Assembly (NCBI GenBank): GCA_021785095.1
Contig: JAJYGM010000610.1
Span: 1 to 5,667, forward strand
Source of the DNA: Actinomycetes bacterium
GTDB taxonomy: Bacteria; Actinomycetota; Acidimicrobiia; Acidimicrobiales; Bog-793
Direction: 5' to 3'
DNA length: 5,667 nt
Numbering within the stretch: position 1 is the first letter of the stretch; the number at the start of each line of letters is the position of its first letter. The notes beneath the pieces were generated by a model. That model was not told the DNA's origin. It did no database searches and saw only the letters and a list, made by a program, of their open reading frames with translations. The position numbers and the translations under genes were made by a program. Shown here one piece after another: positions 1 through 4,692 of the stretch.

Positions 1-34
1 CAACGTCGCTGCGGAGGACGAGGAGAGGCGAGCG

Positions 35-823
35 GTGGCGCAAGAGCTGACTGCGAGGAAGGGCAAGACGGTCGGTACGCGTGACCGGGTGGTCACCTGG
101 TTGGCGGCGAGCGGCGCCGTCGACGACCCGTCGGGGATGGCGAGCGCGTCGATCGCCCGGAGCATCGGTTACCCAGGGTCGAGCATCGCGTTCGCGCAGC
201 TGTTGTCGGGGATGGAGCGGTCCGGCCTCATCACGAGGGACGTCCGGGGCAAGCGCACGTACCGCGTGGAGCTCACCGAGGCAGGACGCGAGCGCGCCGC
301 CGGCGCTGGTGGCGTGCCCAGGCGACCGGTGCGTGGCCGCTCCACGGAGGTGGTGCCTTCCCGCGACGCCTCCACAGGGATGCGCGCGGCGGAGGTCGAC
401 GAGCTGGTCGACTACGACGAGCTCGCTCGCCGGCTCCTCCGCCAGGTGGCACGGCGTCTCGTCGGCACGGGCGAGGGCGAGAGGGAGGCTGTAGCCGGCG
501 AACGAGAGCGGGCGGTCGACGGCGTGGTGGACACGCTCGAGCAGCGCGTCAGCGCGCTCGAGTCCGAGTTGTCCGCAGCCCGTGCCGCCCGCATGGCGCT
601 GGAGGAGAAGAACGAGCAGCTGCGCGTCGACCTCGAGCGGATCCGCAGCGCGCTCGACGTCGAAGGCGTTCGCAGCCGGCCCGTGCGCACGCTCGCGTCC
701 CCACCAGCCGAAGAGATCGACCATCGGGAGATCGCCCTCCTCCGTCAGCTGCTCTCCGAGCACGATGCTGGTCGCGAACGGCGCAGGGACACCGGTCGGC
801 CCGGTCGCGCCGCCCTGCCTTGA
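35..823 (+). CDS. Winged-helix DNA-binding protein with C-terminal coiled coil (putative regulator)
   Basis: A 262-residue protein if translation begins at GTG 35. Residues about 15-88 look like a winged helix-turn-helix: helices around TRDRVVTWLAASG and ASASIARSIGYPGSS, a recognition-type helix near AFAQLLSGMERSGLI, then a basic wing with RGKRTYRVELTEAG, the pattern of MarR/PadR-like domains. A Pro/Arg-rich linker (about 90-112) follows, then a helix (about 122-143) and a heptad-like, strongly charged coiled coil (about 165-208, LEQRVSALESELSAAR), then a basic tail. This suggests a dimeric or oligomeric DNA-binding regulator in the cytoplasm; the ligand and target are unknown. An AGGAG at 21-25 lies 9 bases before GTG 35, but the frame is open to base 1 with plausible coding sequence, so the true start may lie outside the window. 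It is co-directional with the enzyme genes but separated by 115 bases, so control of them is only possible. I do not recognise a named gene. Confidence 0.8.
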   Translation: MAQELTARKGKTVGTRDRVVTWLAASGAVDDPSGMASASIARSIGYPGSSIAFAQLLSGMERSGLITRDVRGKRTYRVELTEAGRERAAGAGGVPRRPVRGRSTEVVPSRDASTGMRAAEVDELVDYDELARRLLRQVARRLVGTGEGEREAVAGERERAVDGVVDTLEQRVSALESELSAARAARMALEEKNEQLRVDLERIRSALDVEGVRSRPVRTLASPPAEEIDHREIALLRQLLSEHDAGRERRRDTGRPGRAALP

Positions 824-875
824 ACGCGGCCTTCCCCCCCGCCAGCACCCGCACGTAGCCGGTTCGCAGCGGGTC

Positions 876-904
876 CGGCGCCGGGGGCCCTGCGTCAGGC
901 GCCG
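876..904 (+). other. GC-rich inverted repeat in the 824-938 gap
   Basis: CGGCGCC at 876-882 can pair with GGCGCCG at 898-904, a 7-base perfect stem with a 15-base loop. It lies between the regulator gene and the cyclase-family gene. No T-run follows, so it is not a convincing intrinsic terminator; it could weakly attenuate transcription or be chance in GC-rich DNA. Just upstream, a run of seven C (834-840) is the only other notable item. I see no convincing promoter in this gap. Confidence 0.25.
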
Positions 905-926
905 TCGCAGTCTTCAACGCCTACGC

Positions 927-933
927 AGGAGGA
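927..933 (+). promoter_or_regulatory. Ribosome binding site of the cyclase-family gene
   Basis: AGGAGGA lies 5 bases before GTG 939. It is a near-perfect anti-16S match. It fixes the start at 939, although the same reading frame stays open upstream to an ATG at 582 inside the preceding gene. Confidence 0.85.
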
Positions 934-938
934 TCTCC

Positions 939-1916
939 GTGTCCAGTGCGCAAGACCCGTCTCCGGCGCCCCGAGCCCTGAACCGTGAGCTCCTGGACGA
1001 CTACTGCGAGCGGTTCTCCAACTGGGGCCGCTGGGGGCAGGACGACGAACGGGGCGCGCTCAACTACATCGACGAGGAGAAGGTCCGCCTCGCCGCCCAG
1101 CTCGTCCGCCGAGGTGCGGTCTTCTCCCTCCAGCTCCCGCTCGACGATCAGGGCCCCCAGACGGGCGCCTTCGGGCGGGTGAACCCGATCCACCAGATGG
1201 TCGCGACCGGGACCGACCACGTGGCCGGTCGCCAGCCGTACGGGCCGGGGTGGGGGTTCGCCGACGACAGCCTCTTCCTGTTCCTCCAGGGAGGCTCGCA
1301 GTGGGATGCCCTGAGCCACGTGTTCCGGGACGGGAGGATGTACAACGGCTACCCGGCGACCGAGGTCGGGAGCCAGGGGGCGGCGCGCAACGGGATCGAG
1401 AACGTGCCGGCGCTCGCGACCCGCGGCGTCCTCCTCGACGTGCCCCGTGCGCTCGACCGAGCTTCCCTGGAGCCGGGGGAGGCCATCGGCCCGGACCTCT
1501 TGGACAGGGTGTGCGACGCGCAGGGCGTCACGGTCGGCCGGGGCGACGTCGTGCTCGTCCGCACCGGAGACATGGCGCAGCGACGGGGGCGACCGGGGTG
1601 GGACGGCTACGCCGCCGGCGACGCGCCGGGGTTGTCGCTGTCGAGCGCACCGTGGCTCGCGGAGCACGAGGTCGCAGGCGTGGCCAGCGACACGTGGGGA
1701 ATCGAGGTTCGGCCCAACGAGATCCCCGGATCCTTCCAGCCGCTCCACCTCGTCCTCCTCGTGAGCATGGGGCTCATGCTGGGCGAGATCTGGCACCTGG
1801 ACGAGCTGGCCGAAGACTGCGCCGAAGACGGCACCTACGAGTTCCTTCTCGTGGCGCCGCCCCTCGTCATCCCCGGGGCAGTGGGGTCTCCGGTCAACCC
1901 GCAAGCCATCAAATGA
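939..1916 (+). CDS. Cyclase family protein (kynurenine formamidase / isatin hydrolase superfamily), long form
   Basis: A 325-residue protein from GTG 939. The family contains metal-dependent hydrolases acting on formamides, lactams and similar bonds (arylformamidase, isatin hydrolase) as well as polyketide-cyclase-associated members; no signal peptide is seen, so it is probably cytosolic. Visible hallmarks: NWGRWGQDDERGALNYI (residues 28-44), typical of the long-form subfamily; the metal-site segment QGGSQWDALSH (117-127); VRTGD (207-211); SDTWGIEV (250-257); and C-terminal QPLH (267-270) with Glu283. At about 325 residues it is longer than the roughly 210-residue bacterial kynurenine formamidases. 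Compared with the textbook HxGTHxDxxxH motif, both His before the Asp are Gln (117 and 121), while Asp123 and His127 are kept. From memory, GTQWD-type variants are common in long forms, so this is probably subfamily-specific rather than decay. The stop overlaps an ATG (ATGA, 1913-1916) in the frame of the following cupin, which suggests co-transcription. Family confidence is high; the substrate is unknown. Confidence 0.92.
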   Translation: MSSAQDPSPAPRALNRELLDDYCERFSNWGRWGQDDERGALNYIDEEKVRLAAQLVRRGAVFSLQLPLDDQGPQTGAFGRVNPIHQMVATGTDHVAGRQPYGPGWGFADDSLFLFLQGGSQWDALSHVFRDGRMYNGYPATEVGSQGAARNGIENVPALATRGVLLDVPRALDRASLEPGEAIGPDLLDRVCDAQGVTVGRGDVVLVRTGDMAQRRGRPGWDGYAAGDAPGLSLSSAPWLAEHEVAGVASDTWGIEVRPNEIPGSFQPLHLVLLVSMGLMLGEIWHLDELAEDCAEDGTYEFLLVAPPLVIPGAVGSPVNPQAIK

Positions 1917-1983
1917 CCGGAGCGGCCGGGCGCTATCATCGTCGTCTCGGACCACTCGAAGAGCTCATTGGCGCACAGAACCC

Positions 1984-1989
1984 GGAGGA
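1984..1989 (+). promoter_or_regulatory. Ribosome binding site deciding the cupin start
   Basis: GGAGGA lies 7 bases before ATG 1997. The alternative start, ATG 1913 overlapping the cyclase stop as ATGA, has no comparable site and would add 28 residues upstream of the family-like part. This site favours 1997. Confidence 0.7.
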
Positions 1990-1996
1990 CGAGCGA

Positions 1997-2413
1997 ATGG
2001 GCCGACCGGCCGACAGGACCACCGCCGCCGACGCGATCCTCGAGCGTGGACGCTTCGACGTAGCCGAGTACGCAGACGAGCTCGAGCGGGCACCGCACAA
2101 CCACGATCTCGGAACCTCGCTGTGGTTCGCCAACGACAGGATCCGCGTGTTCGAGGTGCGCCTGGCCCCGGGCGAGCGCGCCCCGTTCCACATCCACGAC
2201 CGGACGTACTTCTGGACCGTGGTGTCTCCGGGCCGGGGCCGCCAGCGGCTCGCAGACGGCTCCTACGTCGTACGCGAGTACGGGCTCGGAGAGACCAGGT
2301 ACCTGGTCCACAGCGCCACAGCGGCGCTGGTCCACGATCTGGAGAACGTGGGGACCGACGAGCTCCGCTTCGTGACCGTCGAGCTCTGCGACACGACGCC
2401 GACGACGCCCTGA
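1997..2413 (+). CDS. Small single-domain cupin protein
   Basis: A 138-residue protein from ATG 1997, soluble by composition. Residues about 40-130 form a cupin barrel: WFANDRIRVFEVRLAPGE (43-60) is the usual lead-in strand pair, APFHIHDRTYFW (62-73) is cupin motif 1, GLGETRYLVHS (97-107) precedes motif 2, and ALVHDLENVGTDELRFVTVEL (from 110) holds motif 2 with His113 and the NVG turn. Metal-ligand candidates are His65, His67 and His113. The Glu normally found a few residues after HxH is not evident, its place being taken by aromatic and neutral residues, so the metal site may be three-His or altered. Such small cupins serve as dioxygenases, isomerases, sugar-modifying enzymes or ligand-binding proteins; the sequence does not choose between them. 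It sits between two catabolic-type enzyme genes, 80 bases after one and with its stop overlapping the presumed start of the next. An in-frame ATG at 1913 would give 166 residues but lacks a ribosome binding site. Confidence 0.85.
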   Translation: MGRPADRTTAADAILERGRFDVAEYADELERAPHNHDLGTSLWFANDRIRVFEVRLAPGERAPFHIHDRTYFWTVVSPGRGRQRLADGSYVVREYGLGETRYLVHSATAALVHDLENVGTDELRFVTVELCDTTPTTP

Positions 2414-3674
2414 CCGAGCACGAGGCCGTCGAGCGCGGGCGCCTGTCGGTCCCCGAACCCCAGCAGGTCGCCCCCGCGCCGTCCCGAGGCACGAAGGGTC
2501 GGCGACGAGCTCTCGTCGTGGGAGGATCGCTGGCAGGGCTGTCGACCGCGAACTGGCTCTGCGCCACCGGATGGGAGGTCGAAGTCTTGGAGAGGGCGTG
2601 CGAGCCCCTGGTGGACCGGGGGCGGGCATCGTCCTCCACCCAGCCACCAGCCGGTTCCTCACCGCGCAGGAGGGCCTGCCGCTCGACGACTTCAGCGTGG
2701 CGGTGGACCACCTGCGCTACCTGGGCTTGGACGGATCGGTGGTCACCCAGCACGAGAGCCGGCTCCGGTTCGCCGCGTACGGTGCCCTCTACCAGAGCCT
2801 CCGCCGGTCGCTCGAACGGCGCGGAGGGCGCTACGTGCACGGCGCCCGCGTGACGGAGGTGCGGAACGCCGAGGAGACGGTGCACGTCGTGCTGGCCGAC
2901 GGAACCCGCACGTCGAGCGAGCTGCTGGTCGGCGCTGACGGTGTGCACTCGACGGTACGCAGGCTGGTCCTGCCCGACGTGGAGCCAGAGCTGGGCGGCT
3001 ACGTGGCCTGGCGCGGCGTTCTCGACGAGGACGAGCTGCCGGACCACGCGCTTCGGCCGCTCGAGCGGGCCATCACCTACACCATCCTCGATCACGCTCA
3101 CATCCTCACCTACCCGATCCAGGGCGCCGACGGCCGGATGCGGCGCAATTGGGTGTGGTACCGGAACCTCTCCGCCCCTGGGCAGCTCGCCGAGCTCCTC
3201 TGCGACCGAGACGGGGTGCGCCACGGGCTCTCCGTCGCCTCCGGCGCCGTGCGCCCGGAGCTGGTGGCAGGTCTGGCCGCGGCGGCGGACCGCGAGCTCC
3301 CGCCGCCCCTCGCCACCCTCGTGGGACGGACCGCCACCCCGTTCGTGCAGGCGATGGTCGACGTGACCCCGCCGCACCTGGTCGTCGGGCGGGTGTGCCT
3401 GCTGGGCGACGCGGGCTTCGTGGCCCGCCCGCACGCCGCCGCCGGCACGGCCAAAGCGGCCGAGGAAGCGTGGCTCCTCGCGCGGGCCCTGTCCGATCCG
3501 GCGGTCGAGCTGGATGAGGCCCTGAGGGCCTGGGAGCGCGAAGCGCTCCATCTCGGCAGCGCCCTCGTCACACGATCCCGTCGCGCCGGCGAAAGGGCGC
3601 AGCGCGAGGGGTCGTGGAAAGTCGGTGAGCCGCTGCCCTTCGGGCTCAGGTCGACCGGCGACAGCGAGTACTAG
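2410..3674 (+). CDS. FAD-dependent aromatic monooxygenase, 2,6-dihydroxypyridine 3-monooxygenase type; frameshifted, possible pseudogene
   Basis: A group A flavoprotein hydroxylase, which would use NAD(P)H and O2 to hydroxylate an activated aromatic or N-heteroaromatic ring. The N-terminal part reads in the frame of 2410: a glycine-rich FAD loop ALVVGGSLAGL (2509-2541) and the ribose-binding Glu in EVLER (2581-2595). After DRG the homology moves to another frame, starting GAGIVLHPATSRFL (about 2619-2660). It then runs unbroken through the GADG motif (2931-2942), GYVAWRG (2997-3017), the GD motif CLLGDAGF (from 3396) and RPHAAAGTAKAA (about 3426-3461), which from memory is characteristic of dihydroxypyridine hydroxylases. 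Adding one G restores a protein of about 421 residues, a normal family length. As read, the downstream open frame alone would start at ATG 2571 (367 residues) and lack the FAD-binding strand. No ATG, GTG or TTG lies between the cupin stop and the FAD motif; the only overlapping candidate is CTG 2410 (CTGA with the cupin stop). The gene is either decayed or carries a sequencing error. Confidence 0.85.
2617..2624 (+). other. Apparent -1 frameshift at a G5 run inside the monooxygenase
   Basis: The bases are CGGGGGCG. Read in the upstream frame they give Arg-Gly then nonsense; shifting back one base after the GGG codon at 2620-2622 gives Arg-Gly-Ala-Gly-Ile, the expected family sequence. Six G instead of five would restore the frame. 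The place and nature of the break are clear; the cause (assembly error, real mutation, slippage) is not. Confidence 0.8.
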
Positions 3675-4420
3675 CTCGCACCGGCTCCAGCGGGCATCGT
3701 GGTCCCGACCAGGCGCTCGACGAGCTGGTCCGCGGTGACCACCCAGCCGAGGCACCGAGCGACGTTCTCGAGCCCGAAACGGTGGAGGTCGTCGCCGTAC
3801 ATGGAAGCCACGGCGTCACCGACGACGACGACCTTCAGATCCCGGTTGAACGCCTCGAACGCAGCGCACAGCACGCACGTGTTCGTGTTGACCCCCATCA
3901 GGATCACCGTGTCGACCGCAAGGCTCCGCAGGACCTGCTCCAAGTCCGTGTCGCGGAAGATGCTGAGCCGACGCTTCGTCCGGATGACCACGTCGGAAGG
4001 CTCCGGCCCGAGCTCGGGCATCAGCTGGGTCTGCACCGAGCCGGTCAGGTTGTGCCCCACCACGGTGCTCGTCCGCCCAGGCGTGAGAGATTGGCGAGCT
4101 GCTTCCACCTCCCGCCAGAACGGGTTGGCCATGGACTCGACCTGGCCGCCCAGCACCAGCGTCTCCAAGATGACGTGGACCACCGGGACTCCTCGCCGCC
4201 GGGCGGCGGCACAGAGGCGGGCCGCCGTCGAGACGACCGACCTGGCGGCCGCCGGCTCGACGGGCATGGTCGCCACCTCGGGGTCCAGATGGCCCCGATG
4301 GCAGTCGACGGTCACCAGCGCGCTCCGATCGGGGTCCACCTGGAGGCGGGTGGCCAGCGCACCGACCAGCACCTGACCGGGTGGGCCGCCGCCAGTCGAG
4401 TGCCCGGGGCTCGCGGTCAT
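3671..4420 (-). CDS. Isochorismatase-like cysteine hydrolase (amidase type)
   Basis: A 249-residue protein from ATG at 4418-4420 (minus strand), with GGGAGGA 6 bases upstream; the frame stays open farther upstream to 4702 but that part is Arg/Pro-rich and not family-like. The isochorismatase-like fold has a Cys-Lys-Asp triad that cleaves amides (N-carbamoylsarcosine amidase, nicotinamidase, maleamate amidohydrolase) or, without Cys, isochorismate. Triad candidates here: Asp39 in ALVTVDCHRGH (34-44), Lys149 in RTKRRLSIFRDTDL (147-160), and Cys182 in MGVNTNTCVLCAAFEAFN (175-192), whose GVxTNxCV context marks the nucleophile loop. The intact Cys predicts a hydrolase, not an isochorismatase. The first motif has DCHRGH where DMQNDF is common. 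No signal peptide; cytosolic. It converges on the monooxygenase, and the two stop codons share CTAG 3671-3674. Beside a pyridine-type hydroxylase a maleamate- or carbamoyl-amidase role is possible, but the substrate cannot be read from sequence. Confidence 0.92.
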   Translation of the reverse strand: MTASPGHSTGGGPPGQVLVGALATRLQVDPDRSALVTVDCHRGHLDPEVATMPVEPAAARSVVSTAARLCAAARRRGVPVVHVILETLVLGGQVESMANPFWREVEAARQSLTPGRTSTVVGHNLTGSVQTQLMPELGPEPSDVVIRTKRRLSIFRDTDLEQVLRSLAVDTVILMGVNTNTCVLCAAFEAFNRDLKVVVVGDAVASMYGDDLHRFGLENVARCLGWVVTADQLVERLVGTTMPAGAGAS

Positions 4421-4426
4421 TGCCAG

Positions 4427-4433
4427 TCCTCCC
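4427..4433 (-). promoter_or_regulatory. Ribosome binding site of the cysteine hydrolase
   Basis: The minus-strand reading is GGGAGGA, 6 bases before the ATG at 4420. It supports this start over the much longer open frame. Confidence 0.8.
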
Positions 4434-4442
4434 GTCCGTCGT

Positions 4443-4486
4443 GCCCCGCGTGCACTCTGCGCCCGCCCCGCGCCCCGCGTGCACTC
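4443..4486. repeat. 15-base perfect direct repeat upstream of the cysteine hydrolase
   Basis: GCCCCGCGTGCACTC occurs at 4443-4457 and again at 4472-4486, a 29-base period (close to three helical turns). Each copy contains the palindrome GTGCAC (4450-4455 and 4479-4484). The copies lie about 23 to 66 bases upstream of the minus-strand start codon, where a regulator would bind. Paired operator half-sites are a reasonable reading; no regulator is identified. Confidence 0.7.
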
Positions 4487-4518
4487 CCTGCATGACGTGC
4501 CCTGCATCCACGACGTGC
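4486..4518. repeat. Short imperfect tandem repeat (CCCTGCAT ... GACGTGC)
   Basis: CCCTGCAT occurs at 4486-4493 and 4500-4507, each followed by GACGTGC: directly at 4494-4500, and after a 4-base CCAC insert at 4512-4518. It abuts the 15-base repeat on one side and the -35 candidate at 4521 on the other. It may be an operator pair for either divergent gene, or a relic of a local duplication. Confidence 0.55.
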
Positions 4519-4520
4519 TT

Positions 4521-4549
4521 TTCGCAGGCGGTTCCCCCGAGCCTATAGT
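4521..4549 (+). promoter_or_regulatory. Sigma-70-type promoter reading toward the Gfo/Idh/MocA gene
   Basis: TTCGCA (4521-4526; 4 of 6 to TTGACA) and TATAGT (4544-4549; 5 of 6 to TATAAT) are separated by exactly 17 bases. This is the most AT-rich spot in an otherwise GC-rich stretch and lies in the divergent intergenic region. Transcription would start near 4556, giving a leader of about 137 bases. Confidence 0.55.
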
Positions 4550-4555
4550 GTCCAA

Positions 4556-4692
4556 TGAGCTGAGGCGAGGACGCGGCATCGATTGGCAGGCGGGCCTGGC
4601 GGCCACAGCCGGTCGACGACGTGCCACCGGAACGGTCCGCGGTGGCAGAGACGCCGCTCGAGCGCCTGACCAGCACGTGAAAGGGGGACCAA
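4556..4692 (+). other. Leader of the oxidoreductase mRNA with hairpin and palindrome
   Basis: No open frame with family-like protein is seen here. GCCACCG (4623-4629) pairs with CGGTGGC (4640-4646), a 7-base stem; inner bases CGGA/TCCG (4628-4631, 4636-4639) allow an alternative fold. CGCTCGAGCG at 4655-4664 is a perfect 10-base palindrome. The leader ends in GGGGGA (4683-4688), the ribosome binding site, 4 bases before GTG 4693. It matches no riboswitch I recognise. Confidence 0.35.

Noticed and set aside
876..904. Intrinsic terminator after the winged-helix gene
   Set aside because: A hairpin can form but no T-run follows it, so termination is not supported.
582..938. N-terminal extension of the cyclase-family gene in its open frame
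   Set aside because: The upstream part overlaps the winged-helix gene in another frame, is Arg/Ser-rich, and the AGGAGGA before GTG 939 gives a much better start.
1913..1939. A possible promoter before the cupin (ATGACC, then TATCAT at 1934-1939)
   Set aside because: The -10-like hexamer is fair but the -35 match is poor and the 15-base spacing short; co-transcription with the cyclase-family gene explains expression as well.
921..1955. A 344-residue open frame on the minus strand
   Set aside because: It is antisense to the cyclase-family gene, with no recognisable domain or ribosome binding site that I can support.
1965..3755. A 596-residue open frame on the minus strand
   Set aside because: It lies antisense to the cupin and the monooxygenase, both with clear family motifs, and its translation shows only low-complexity Arg/Pro/Gly-rich sequence; typical shadow in GC-rich DNA.
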